DNA of 64,000 nt from Streptomyces netropsis (GCF_014203545.1 NZ_JACHJG010000008.1:175836-239835); one strand, 5' to 3'; shown: positions 54,885-64,000, counted from the first letter of the stretch. Made by a program: numbers and translations. Notes: generated by a model not told the origin, from the letters alone.

Positions 54885-55424
54885 CTAGCTGGTCGGCCGT
54901 GGCGTCCGGCACCGGCCTATGATCGCGTCGGCTATCAGACGGGAACTCTCCGGAGCGGTCCCACAGTCGTGGAGGGTGGCTTCCACCACGTGCCTGAGCC
55001 GTTCGATGTCTTCCTGCCGCAATTCGACGGCGACGGCTCCGGAGGGTGTGCTCTGAGCAGCATCATCCGGTACAGGGGGGCCGGGGGAACGATGCCCGAC
55101 ACGGAAGATCCGTCGCAGGGCCGCGTTGGTGCCTTCCCCCGGGGCGCGCTTGAGGATGGTTTCGGCCAGGCACTCGACGGCCTTGGCTGTGGCGGCCAAG
55201 ACGATGGGCGTCAAGATGAGTTCGACCATCCCGGATCCGAACCCGAGCGGCGCCTGCCGTGACCCCCTCCCGGACATCGCCCGTTGTGGATCGGCGAAGT
55301 ATGCCCGGCTGACCGCCGAGAACGTCGGCAGTTCTTCCCTGGCTATCTCCTCGATCACGTCCCTGGCAATCTCCGTGATCAATGCTCGATCGGGAGCGTC
55401 TTCGCGTGTCCGCTTGCGTGCCAC
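54885..55424 (-). CDS. Unrecognised partner of the M48 peptidase
   Basis: 179 residues from GTG 55424, with GGGAGGAACT upstream. No family recognised. It is Arg/Glu/Ala-rich; ALITEIARDVIEEIAREELP suggests an N-terminal helix and LILTPIVLAATAKAVECLAE a possible membrane-associated segment. It is the first gene of a two-gene operon with the M48 protein. Confidence 0.6.
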   Translation of the reverse strand: MARKRTREDAPDRALITEIARDVIEEIAREELPTFSAVSRAYFADPQRAMSGRGSRQAPLGFGSGMVELILTPIVLAATAKAVECLAETILKRAPGEGTNAALRRIFRVGHRSPGPPVPDDAAQSTPSGAVAVELRQEDIERLRHVVEATLHDCGTAPESSRLIADAIIGRCRTPRPTS

Positions 55425-55618
55425 AGTTCCTCCCCCGTCCGTGCCCACCCATGGCGTTACGTCAGTATCAAGGCCGGCGCCGCCGACCGAAACAGATCGC
55501 CTCACATCTCTGGGCGCACGGCGGCACTGTGGGGCGCACTACGCGCACGAGGGGGCGCAAGAGAGGTGGTGAATTCGCATGATCGTCGAATCGTTGCCGG
55601 GTGCGGCGACAGAAGGGG

Positions 55619-55642
55619 TTGACCCTGACCTTGCGTCAGGGT
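55619..55642 (+). promoter_or_regulatory. MerR-type promoter/operator
   Basis: TTGACC (55619-55624) overlaps the inverted repeat ACCCTGAC-CTTGC-GTCAGGGT (55622-55642). This is the typical layout for MerR regulators, which twist overlong spacers. Confidence 0.75.
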
Positions 55643-55656
55643 TGGAGCCTGGTCAC

Positions 55657-56571
55657 ATGACGAACAACAGCACCTCCTCGGCTCGGCCCGCTCCGCCGGT
55701 CGGAGGATTCCAGGAGATCGACGGCCGCGGCATTTTCGTGCATCGGTCGGGCAGCGGCGGACCGGCCGTGGTGTTCCTACCGGGCGCCAGCGCGGTCGGC
55801 CTGGACTATTTCGGTGTCCAGCAGGGGGTTTCGCAGTTCACCACCGCCGTCGTGTACGACCGCGGTGGCACGGGCTACAGCGATCCCCTCCCACTGCCGC
55901 GCACCGCCGCCGCGGTCGCCACGGAACTGCGCGAGCTGCTGCGCGCCCAGAACATCGCCGCCCCCTACATTCTGGTGCCGCACTCCCTCGGCGGCTTCTA
56001 CGCGCATCGGTTCGCGCAGCTGTACCCGCAGGACGTGGCCGGCCTGGTCTGGTTGGACGCCTTCCACCGCGACTGGGACGACTTCATGCCGCCCGCGGCG
56101 AGCCTGGCCGCGGTCGAGCAGATGGCACCTGATCGGGAGCAGCTGGAACAGATGCGCCCGGCCCTGCGCGAGATGTTCGCCGAGTTGCTCGCGGACTACC
56201 CGGAGCACATGCGGCAGGCACTGATCGAGTCCAAGATGAGTGAGGAATGGACCGGCGTCGGCATCGCCGAGCGCACCAAGTTGGCCGAACTCGCCACCGA
56301 ACTGCGGGCCGGGCCGAACATTCCCGACGTCCCGGTGGTCGCTCTCACCGTGGTGGGCACCGACCCCGCCCAGCAGGTACTGACGTCGGAGCGGACGTTG
56401 CAAGAGATGCATGACGGCCATACGAGAATGGACGCGGCCCTGGTGAGCGCGGTCTCGCACGGGGAACAACGCATCATCTCCGACACCAGCCACCACCGGC
56501 TCTGCTTCGACCGGCCCGATGCCGTGGTCCAGGCGATCCGCGACGTCGTCGACCGGGCGGCTCGCCCCTAG
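55657..56571 (+). CDS. Alpha/beta hydrolase
   Basis: 304 residues. RGIFVHRSGSGGPAVVFLPG starts the fold; the nucleophile elbow is LVPHSLGGFYAHRFAQLYPQ (Ser in HSLGG). The Asp and His candidates are in VVGTDPAQQ and SDTSHHRLCFDRPD. ATG 55657 was chosen because it follows the MerR operator and GGAG. It is upstream of the MerR gene, which probably controls both. Confidence 0.85.
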   Translation: MTNNSTSSARPAPPVGGFQEIDGRGIFVHRSGSGGPAVVFLPGASAVGLDYFGVQQGVSQFTTAVVYDRGGTGYSDPLPLPRTAAAVATELRELLRAQNIAAPYILVPHSLGGFYAHRFAQLYPQDVAGLVWLDAFHRDWDDFMPPAASLAAVEQMAPDREQLEQMRPALREMFAELLADYPEHMRQALIESKMSEEWTGVGIAERTKLAELATELRAGPNIPDVPVVALTVVGTDPAQQVLTSERTLQEMHDGHTRMDAALVSAVSHGEQRIISDTSHHRLCFDRPDAVVQAIRDVVDRAARP

Positions 56572-56611
56572 ACTCGGCACGACCACGTTGCACGAAGACC
56601 CGAGGAGGACG

Positions 56612-57349
56612 GTGCTCACGATCAGCCGGCTCGCGGCAACCGCCGGCGTGACCGTGCGCACCGTTCGCCACTACCACCACGTCGGCCTGTTGCCCGAGCC
56701 CGAGCGCGATGCCTCCGGCTACCGCCGCTACGGCGCGCAAGCGGCAGTGGATCTCATCCGGATCCGGACCCTCGCCGATGCCGGGGTGCCACTGGCCCGT
56801 ATCGACGCGCTGCTGCATGCGCAACCAGCCGAATTCGCCGCGGCCGTCACCGACATCGATGCCGAATTGCAGCGCAAGATCGACCAGCTCACCGACTACC
56901 GCCGCCGAATCACCGAACTGGCCGGCGGTGAAAGGCTTGTCCTGCCCCCCGAGGTGGTCGACATCCTGAACCGGATGCGCGGTCTCGGGGTCAGCGAACA
57001 GAGGGTACGACTCGAGCGCGACTCGTGGATCCTGATGCAGGCACTGGACCCGCACGCCATGCCGCAGCGGATACGGGACAAGAACGCCGGCTTCGACGAC
57101 CCCGAGACGACGCGCCTGTATCTCGCCTGTGATCAATCAGTCGACTGGGATCCGCACGATCCACGCCTGGACCCGCTCATCGACGACCTGGACGCTTGGG
57201 AGATCAAACACGAACGGGACAGCAGCCAGCCAGGGTTGCTGAAGCTGGTCTCTTCCCAGATCTCCGAGGCATCACCGGCATGGCAACGCATCCTCGACGC
57301 GCTCGCCCACCGCGCCAAGCAGCGCCAACCCTCCGGGCACGACAGCTGA
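56612..57349 (+). CDS. MerR-family transcriptional regulator
   Basis: 245 residues from GTG 56612 with GAGGAGG upstream. The N-terminal winged helix is ISRLAATAGVTVRTVRHYHH then VGLLPEPERDASGYRRYGAQ. A dimerisation helix follows, then a C-terminal effector-binding region of about 120 residues. It lies 40 bp behind the hydrolase gene, and the operator at 55619 is its likely target. Confidence 0.9.
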   Translation: MLTISRLAATAGVTVRTVRHYHHVGLLPEPERDASGYRRYGAQAAVDLIRIRTLADAGVPLARIDALLHAQPAEFAAAVTDIDAELQRKIDQLTDYRRRITELAGGERLVLPPEVVDILNRMRGLGVSEQRVRLERDSWILMQALDPHAMPQRIRDKNAGFDDPETTRLYLACDQSVDWDPHDPRLDPLIDDLDAWEIKHERDSSQPGLLKLVSSQISEASPAWQRILDALAHRAKQRQPSGHDS

Positions 57350-58376
57350 CGCCAGCACCCCGGTCCGCCATTGCGGCGGTGCCAGCAGAAACCCAGGTGC
57401 CAGGGCGTGCAGGCCTGCTGGTCCCGCACCGCGGCGACAGTCTTGACAAGGTCGCGCCGCCAGGTGACTACCGCCGGATCCTCTCGATCGTTAGGGCTGC
57501 CAGCGGGGCGCGGCGATCCCCACGACGGGCGATCTGGCAGCCATACATCAAAAGGGTGGAATCTCGGCTCGACGACAGTGCTCGAGATCGCACCAGACGG
57601 CCGGTGAACCCGCAGGTCGCGCAACCTGCTCCCCGCACCCGCGGGGATAGCACCATCTCAGCCGTCTCACCCCTGTTCTGCCGCCAGGGCGAGGAGGAGT
57701 TCACCAGAGCGCCCACCGAGGTAGTGGTCGCCACGTCATCGCTCACGGGAACGATGTGCCGCGGATCGGCCAGCCATTCAGTCAGCTGCTGTCAATCTCG
57801 CTGCGCAAGGGCGTTGATCCCTACCTCTGCCCGGCGCACGCCCGTACCACCGCCGTGCGGTCCCGCGAGTGCGTCCCCTCCATCGCCAGTGCCACCCGCC
57901 GCGTGTGCTCGGCCTCACGGTCGGTGCTTTCCCGGAAGCGGAGCCACTTCCTGCCGATCTCGCACACCGTCATGCCCAGCCAGGAGTCACCCGCAAAGCC
58001 CCCGACGTGATGATGAGAGTCAGAAGAGTGCGGCCGATCCACCTTGAACAGCCCTCCCGCGGGGCGGTGTGTCGTACCTGGCCACAACCTCAGGGGGTAC
58101 GGGCTCTATTCCGCTCCCCGCCATTCGGGCCCTGAGAGCTGGGACCGGATCCGAGCGGCGAGGAGCTGCGTCATGACGGCCCGGCTCCGTGGCGCTGTCC
58201 GCCGCCGCGGGCGCCGAGCACGTTCGTCGCCGGCAGCTCGATCGCAATTCGCCGAACAGATTCCCGAAAACAGCGGGTTGGTGAACTTCCTATGGCGAAA
58301 AGGCCGATGGTGCCAGACTTCCGGGCACAGTTCCGGCCGACGGGGGCCGCGACCAGGCGGAAAGCAGGGCCGAATC
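57350..58376. other. Intergenic, about 1.0 kb
   Basis: Holds CRISPR relic 2 (57583-57654). A minus-strand frame at 57821-58087 (88 codons) shows no recognisable domain. Probably decayed sequence. Confidence 0.5.
57583..57654 (+). CRISPR. Relic type I-E CRISPR locus 2 (leader plus one repeat)
   Basis: The leader has the same CGAGATCGCACCAGAC and GCAGGTCGCGCA, 13 bp apart as in locus 1. One 29-nt repeat (57626-57654) follows at the same distance. No second repeat was found 61 bp downstream. Confidence 0.75.
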
Positions 58377-58703
58377 ATGGCATCTCGATTCGCGAAACGA
58401 GCGGCGGCACAGAAGAGCGCCTACCTCCAGGCCCGCTTCAAGAGGATTCCGGCCCTCTGGAAGGCAGTCGTCGTCGCGGTGCTCGCGATCTTCGCCTTCT
58501 TCGCGGGGAAGTTCATCCTGGCTCTGGTCGTCGGTCTCATCATGACGGCCTTCGCCATCGTCGCGATCCTGCTCATGCCGGTCATGCTCATCGGGGCTCT
58601 CGCCGGCGGCGGCAAGAAGCGAGGGCGGCACAGCGATGACGGGTGGTACGAGGAGAACGACGGCCGCGGCCGTTACCACTCCGACAGCGGAGTGCCTTTC
58701 TAG
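58377..58703 (+). CDS. Small membrane protein
   Basis: 108 residues. A basic N-terminus (residues 1-28) is followed by two close helices (AVVVAVLAIFAFFAGKFILA and LIMTAFAIVAILLMPVMLIG) and a charged Gly/Asp/Arg-rich tail. Family not recognised. A terminator follows immediately. Confidence 0.65.
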   Translation: MASRFAKRAAAQKSAYLQARFKRIPALWKAVVVAVLAIFAFFAGKFILALVVGLIMTAFAIVAILLMPVMLIGALAGGGKKRGRHSDDGWYEENDGRGRYHSDSGVPF

Positions 58704-58724
58704 CCGTGACCCCAATGGTCACGG
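58704..58724 (+). terminator. Short terminator hairpin
   Basis: CCGTGACC pairs with GGTCACGG around five bases, directly after the stop codon at 58701-58703. Confidence 0.65.
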
Positions 58725-59101
58725 GCTCACCGGGCGTACCGGACGTCGCCCTCGGCCGAGGGGCCCTGAGGTGTCGGCACCCGCCGCCGCGGCAGGGCCT
58801 TGAGCGAGGACGGGACGGCGGTTGGTAGGCACCCCTGAGCCGGCCGCGGAGGTATGCGGTACGGCCAGGACGGGTCTGGGCCCGGTACGGGGTGGCGGCC
58901 CCTGCCCTGTGCCCTGTGGCGAGGCCGGGCAAGGGATGGTAGCTGTTGAAGGAAAGGGGATTTTTCGACATCCCGCATCGGAGCGTCGGTGTACGGCCGG
59001 GCAAGGGCACGCCAGGGGGAATACCGGTCGATCCCTCGGCCCGTCCTGCGCGCGCCCGCTCCTCACCGCAGCGACCACCGCAGCGTACGGAGCTGGTGTC
59101 C
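58725..59101. other. Upstream region of the NTPase gene
   Basis: About 380 bp with no gene; presumably holds the NTPase promoter. Confidence 0.4.
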
Positions 59102-62100
59102 ATGGCGAACGCATTCCACCGGCCCAAGGTCAGGATCGTCACCGGCCCACCGGAGGGTGGGTTCTTCCGGGAGGTGATCGCGCACCTGCGGCGGCCGTTC
59201 GACGCCGCTGTCAGGGCGCTGCGGACATGGTGGTTGCTGCATCGGGGTATCACCCACGCGAGACGGTGGCGGAATCCGTTCGTGACGACCGTGGGGATCC
59301 TGGTCTTCGGTGTCCTCGCCGCGGTGTTCGTCATCTGGGCGCTCCGGGGTCTTGTGGTCGCGGTCTTCTTCAACGACACCGGTGCGAAGGATCACGGGTG
59401 GTGGTGGGGGGCGTTCAACCCGGACAAGGCCTGTTCAAAGATCGGGACCTCCTGCGGAGCGGCCAACGGAGTGGTGATGCCGGTGCTCTTGCTGGCCATT
59501 TCGACCCTGCTGTTCCTGGCCTGGCGGCTCGGGCGGGTCCGCAGATTCTGCACGCGCAAGGCGAGGAAGGAAGCCAGCAGTTTTGTACAGACGGCGGGCA
59601 GCCTCATGGACGAGGTGGTCGGGCGCGACCAGCTCTGCAACGCAATCATGAATAACCTTCGGGACCGGAAGGCCCGCCGCCCCCATATCGTCGTCGCCAA
59701 TGTCGGGGCGGGCAAAACCGCGCTGCTGGTGCGTCTCGCCGAGAAACTCGCGGCCAAGGGCGCCGTCCCCATTCCGGTACGGCTGCGCGACGCCCAGGGG
59801 GACACCCTGGACTTCTGCGAACTGGCCCGTCAGCGTTTCCAGGAGATCGTGCAGCCGGTGGTGCGGTCGGACGGTGAGGTCGACCGGATCTGGCGGTGGC
59901 TACGGCAGCGGGCCGACCGGATCGTGGTGCTCGGGGACGGCCTGGAGGAGACGCTCAGCCGGAACCACGCGAGCGGTCAGCGCGACAACCTGATCCGCAA
60001 GGCGATACGCAAGGCCGGCGAGGAAGGACTGCCGCTGGTCATCGCCTCCCGGCCGCACGAACCACTGCGCGCGATGCAGGCCGCCATGACGGAACTGGAG
60101 CCGCTGAGCGCGGAGGCGGCGTTGCAGTACATCGCCCGCAGCGGCAGCTGGCGCTCGGACTCCCTCCTCCTCGACCGGGTCGTGGAAGTCGCGAGGATGT
60201 CGGAGTCGCCCATCTATCTGCAGATCGCCAAGGATCTGCACCGCAGGGACCTCCTGGAGCCACTGTGGGCGGAAGGCGGAACGACGGATCCGACGCTCCA
60301 CGACACCTGGGAGCTGCGGGGCGACCTCATGGAGACGTGGCTGGACGCGCTCGTCGACGGGGACGTCCACCCGGAGCTGCCCATAGACCGTGACACCAGG
60401 TCGGCGGTGGTGGCCCACATCTCCGCGCTGGCCTGTATCGGACTGGCGTCGGACCGCGCGGAAGTGGGGCTGTGGGAACTCGACCCCCGCATCGGCGGAG
60501 ACCAGGACAGCGACTCGGAGACCGGCAGCGGACACACGCGGGTGCCGTGCAACGACGAATGGAACAGACGCGTCACCGAGGAATTGGACCACCAGCTGGA
60601 CGGCCTGAGACGGGCCCGGCGTTCGCAGGAGCCCGATGGCGCGTCGGTGTGCCAGGACCCCTCCCCGGACGGCTCGGCGGACGCCGGGAAGCAATGCCTG
60701 GAAGGTCTCCGGACCGATCTCCGGCTCGCCGCGACATGGGGTGCCCGGATGGGGCTGGTGCACGAGTACGGACGGAAGGCCCGTTTCCAGCTTTCCAGCA
60801 CAGCGTCATGCAGGCGTACCTCGGGTCCCGCTTCCTGGCGAGGGTGCTCGGCAGCCCGGTGAGACAGTCACCGGCCTTCGGTTTGTGCGTGGATCCGGTG
60901 CCGCTCCTGGCCCGGCTCACCAAGGACCACATCCGCCGGGCGCTGCGGCAGGGCGGACGAGAACTCCTCATCGCCTGCACCCTGCACTCCCGTTCGCTCG
61001 ACGGCCGGTGCAGATGCGGCTACCGGCGGACGGATCCGGCCGGGTCCTGTTCGGTCTCCGTCATGCGTGACCTCTTGCGGGAGGAGGCCGGTCACCTGCT
61101 GGACGAGGCGATGCGGGCCGAGAAACTCTCCCGGCGGAGCCGTGCGACCGGCCTCGACGGCCAAAGTCACGACGACCGGGGCAGTGCGCGGCTGAGGGCG
61201 CTCAGGATCTACGGAGCCGCCGTGGAGATCGACAGCGTCGACGCCGAGCCGCGGCAGAACGAACTCTTCGACGAGATCAAGAAGCACTGGGCGGAGTTCG
61301 GATGGGGCCAGGACCCCGAGGCGCTGCGCGAGGCGAAGGTCGCCCTGGTGGGTCAGTGCGGGGCGGCGGCCCGGCGCGTCGCCGTCACCGGGGGCAACAC
61401 ATGGGCGTACGAGAAGCTCTTCGAGATCGGCAGGTGCGAGCCGGACTACCGCGTACGGGCCGCGATCGCGCAGGAAGCGGGAAGCGGTGGCGAGCAGGCC
61501 TACAAGGCGCTCGCTGTGTACGAGCATCTGGAGTGCCCCCAGCACGTGGTCAGCGACGGCCGCCCCCCGAAGCCACCCGGCGAGGAACCCGCCCGGCAAC
61601 CCTTCCTCGACTGGGTGGAGGGACAGGGAGACCGGGAGCGGCGCGCGGTGGTGCGGTTGCTGGCAAGGCGGAAGGAACGGTACGAACGCATGGCCGCCGA
61701 TTCGGAGGCCCTGGTCGAGAGGGAGAAGTGGTACGCCAACACCATGTGCGCCTGGGCGCTGCCCATGCTCGTCGACAGCACCATGATGTCGCGTCACCTC
61801 GGCAGTCCCCGCGATGACCTGGAGCGATGGATAGCCAAGGCGACCGGCACGGCGGTCGCGCCGGACGGGACGATGGGCCAGGGCAACAGACTGGCTCTGG
61901 GGGTCTCGCTCGCGCAGGGGTTCAAGTTCGCCGCCAATCGGCGGCTCTGCCCCCATTCCGACAAGGAGGCCAGGCAGTTCCTCGTCAAGCAGGCCCAGGA
62001 CATGCTCAGGCGGAGCACCTTCTGGTACACCCGGATGACGCTCCTGCACGCCCTGACCCTGTGGAGCCTGCCCGACGACGTGCACGCGGACCAGCCGCTC

Positions 62101-62817
62101 CGCGGGCACGGAGCCGACCCCAGGGGGCAGGTGCGGGAGTGGCTGGCGCTCGCCGAGGGGCAGCGGGAGCACCCCTTGGTCGTGGCGGCCGGCAAGCTGG
62201 CGGTCCGCGCGCTGCAGACCCGTCGCCCCGAGCGGTTCCTGTGGATCGACGAGGCCGGTGTGGCCTGCGAGGTGGGCACCGAGGTGAGCAGCCCCGGAGA
62301 GCAACGGGTCCACAACCTCTGGATCCCGCCGTCCACCGGGTGGAGCACCCTGGACCCCGCGGCGCAGCAGCTTCTCGCGGACGTCCTGGTGCTGGCCGTG
62401 CTCGGCGAGCGTGGCTACCGCCCCAAGGACCTCTTCCGTCTCCTTGAGCTCTGCTGCCCGGAGAACGGCAGGCTCCCCTCGTGCCTCAGCAGGGACCGCA
62501 CGCTGCTGGACCCGGTACGCGCGGTGGAGCGCACCTCACAACCGGACAGCAACTGCACGGGCGAGTGCGGGATGAACATGTGCCCCTACCCGGCCAAGGT
62601 GGAGAACCTGCGCGTGGAGTTCAGTGAGGTCTTCTGCCTGCACCAGCAGGACCTGTTGAGGGCGTGGCAGCCCGGGTCGTGGCTCTTCCTGCGGTTCCGC
62701 CGGGAGGCGCCGTGGCAGCGCAGGGTACCGGTCGCCGGCCTGCGCCGGTTCTGGGGCCAGATGGGCGACCGGGCCCGCGACGTCAACCCCGAGGACACGG
62801 ACGCCCCTGGGCGCTGA
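59102..62817 (+). pseudogene. Large membrane P-loop NTPase (STAND/NACHT-like), frameshifted
   Basis: Frame 1 (59102-60862) has two N-terminal helices (VTTVGILVFGVLAAVFVIWA and VVMPVLLLAISTLLFLAWRL), Walker A in IVVANVGAGKTALLVRLAEK, a Walker-B-like RIVVLGDGLEETLS and a sensor-like LPLVIASRPHE. At about 60791-60796 coding switches to another frame: RFQL is followed by FQHSVMQAYLGSRFLARVLG, which continues to 62817 as a large helical C-terminal region. Adding one base gives a single protein of about 1,238 residues. Architecture recalls signalling/defence NTPases; function unproven. ATG 59102 has GGAGC upstream. It may be a pseudogene or a read error. Confidence 0.75.
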
Positions 62818-63023
62818 AGCGGCTGGCCGGTGCGCGGTCCTCCGCGGGCTGGGCGTCTTCCGGGCCCCCATCGGGTGCATGGTGTTGCGTACAGGGCCAC
62901 TCCGGCTCGGAGGTCACGAGCCAAGGCACACATCGGCAGGGCACCTTCTGGCGCACCGGCAGGCCGTTGACCCCAGCGCACTCGGGGCAGCTTTGTGACG
63001 ACGCTCCCGCCCTCCGGGTCCGG

Positions 63024-63158
63024 TCCCCTCACACGCTGAGCCTCACGCCGGTCCGACGATCCCCTTGACGCGGGCGGAGCACGGCAGCACGGGCAAAGCG
63101 GGAGTGCAGCAGCAGAACATGACTGTTGCGCTCCAACCGTCACGCTACGACAGCAAAC
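63024..63158. repeat. Diverged long repeat, copy 2
   Basis: Aligns with 49008-49135 over its whole length by eye, with shared blocks GTCCGACGATCCCC, AAAGCGGGAG and GTTGCGCTCC. Confidence 0.65.
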
Positions 63159-63284
63159 CGGGATTCCCGCCCGCAAGGGCCGGACCCATTGAAGGAGGGC
63201 GCGGGGGGGGATCCAGGGGGTCTGCTCATGGGCCGTCCCAACCGCGCCACACGGGCCGCCATCGCCCAGCGCCGTCATGGAGTC

Positions 63285-63480
63285 GGCCAGGCCGAGGTCG
63301 AGGCGGCTGTCCGGCCGCAGGGGTTCACGTGCGTCCAGAACAGCGGGGGATAGCGCCCGCCGGTCCGCGCCGATGGGCCTCTCGGCCCACTTCTCATCGA
63401 CCAGGACCTGCTGCATCAGCAGCGTGTTGACGTGGACCAGGGCGGACTGGAACAGAGCCGAGCCCCTGCTCGTGACGCGA
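63285..63480 (-). pseudogene. Tn3-family transposase remnant
   Basis: On the minus strand NTLLMQQVLVDEKWAERPIG and ADRRALSP match the C-terminal region of Tn3 transposases (NTLxVQxVL...ADRRALTP). One base further on, a different frame gives PLFWTHVNPCGR, the continuing LFWTHVNPYGR motif; an extra base in the G5 run at 63345-63349 explains the switch. The first frame then resumes with DSRLDLG. Decayed and non-functional. Confidence 0.75.
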
Positions 63481-63689
63481 GCACGGATGCCGGCAGCCAC
63501 CCGAACCGCGACACACCCGCATCATGCTTACGCACAACGATCATTTGGAACCGCATCCTCCGCCCCGCCCGGGCCGTCCGAGGCCACACCGGTGCCTCGT
63601 CGCATGATGCGGCGCATCTCGCCGAGCTGGCCCCAGAGCCCAGCGACGTTCCCCGGGCGAAGTAGGCCCACCTAAACTAGCTTGGACAT

Positions 63690-63899
63690 ATGACGACAAA
63701 CACGGCAAACATCACGCACTACACGGTCAAGTCCGGTGACACGCTCACGGCCATAGCCGCCAGGTTCGGAACGACAGTCGAGCAGCTCGTCAAGTGGAAC
63801 AACATTCCCAACCCAGACCTCATCAAGGTCGGACAACAACTGATCGTCGCCCGAGCGGACTCACCTCAGGAGACCCGCTACACGGGTCCAGTCCGGTGA
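63690..63899 (+). CDS. LysM-domain protein, interrupted
   Basis: 69 residues to the stop. Residues 10-53 are one LysM domain (HYTVKSGDTLTAIAARFGTT, then VEQLVKWNNIPNPDLIKVGQ), which binds peptidoglycan or chitin. No signal peptide. The next bases encode a second LysM in another frame; one extra G at about 63884-63886 causes the early stop (CGG TGA). Without it the reading continues as RYTVQSGDTLT past the window end. Confidence 0.8.
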   Translation: MTTNTANITHYTVKSGDTLTAIAARFGTTVEQLVKWNNIPNPDLIKVGQQLIVARADSPQETRYTGPVR

Positions 63900-64000
63900 C
63901 ACACTCACGGCCATAGCCGCCAGGTTCGGAACGACAGTCGAGCAGCTCGTCAAGTGGAACAACATTCCCAACCCAGACCTCATCAAGGTCGGACAACAAC
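63731..64000 (+). repeat. 160-bp-period tandem duplication of the LysM coding unit
   Basis: Bases 63731-63840 recur at 63891-64000 with one difference (g/a near the start). The copy runs off the window. Confidence 0.9.

Larger units (their letters stand above)
62818..63689. other. Intergenic, about 0.87 kb
   Basis: Contains repeat copy 2 (63024-63158) and the Tn3 transposase remnant (63285-63480). No intact gene. Confidence 0.6.

Noticed and set aside
57821..58087. 88-codon minus-strand frame between CRISPR relic 2 and the small membrane protein
   Set aside because: It has Met/Trp-containing, moderately protein-like sequence but no recognisable domain and no good ribosome site; kept only as a note.
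58105..58135. A third CRISPR-like repeat (CCGCTCCCCGCCATTCGGG)
   Set aside because: Only the first half resembles the repeat; the inverted half and leader are missing.
59102..60862. Programmed -1 frameshift joining the two halves of the NTPase
   Set aside because: The switch point (CAG CTT TCC AGC) is not an X XXY YYZ slippery heptamer and no clear downstream structure was seen; an indel is simpler.

Overview
The window reads as chromosomal DNA of a Streptomyces or close relative. GC is high, GTG starts and AGGAGG-type ribosome sites are common, stop/start overlaps are frequent, and the families are typical of the genus (CsbD, STAS, GlxA-type AraC regulators, DUF2235, PadR, type I-E CRISPR repeats). 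No rRNA or tRNA gene was seen.

0-16 kb: a catabolic regulon. A secreted M6-like protease, a complete family-5 peptide ABC importer, a cytoplasmic M24B X-Pro peptidase and the full 4-hydroxyproline pathway lie together. The pathway consists of a two-Cys epimerase, a three-part flavin/2Fe-2S D-hydroxyproline dehydrogenase, a DapA-family deaminase and a ketoglutarate-semialdehyde dehydrogenase. The block ends with a GntR/FCD regulator. The same AATGTGA-centred element stands at four promoters, including the regulator's own. The natural reading is a collagen- or Hyp-peptide scavenging regulon. A matrixin-like protease with a cysteine-switch motif follows it.

17-30 kb: mixed housekeeping and accessory genes. 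These are cyclophilin, a Fic protein with no visible start, an ATP-grasp enzyme, a methyltransferase, a quinone-reductase-like MDR with a divergent GlxA regulator, a frameshifted YdeI gene, small membrane and stress proteins, an orphan histidine kinase, a vanadium haloperoxidase-type protein, and an acyl-CoA dehydrogenase with a PadR regulator.

30-44 kb: lysR-kbl-tdh threonine catabolism; a DHA2 exporter divergent from MarR across a perfect 19-bp palindrome; an intradiol dioxygenase with AraC; a GH18 chitinase with a recognisable promoter; an S9 peptidase; a stand-alone LuxR helix-turn-helix protein; two unrecognised proteins around an MFS gene with 14-bp iterons; and a GNAT acetyltransferase.

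44-64 kb: a degraded accessory region. It holds fragments (NmrA, AfsR-type TPR, DUF5959-like, a frameshifted coiled coil), a DUF2235 hydrolase, a small TTA-containing secreted protein, a SUKH protein, two relic type I-E CRISPR loci with the same leader layout and no cas genes, an M48 membrane peptidase pair, a MerR-controlled hydrolase, a frameshifted membrane NTPase resembling a STAND sensor, a decayed Tn3 transposase fragment, and a LysM gene with a recent 160-bp duplication. Several frameshifts are single-base changes, some in homopolymers, so sequencing error cannot be excluded from the sequence alone.
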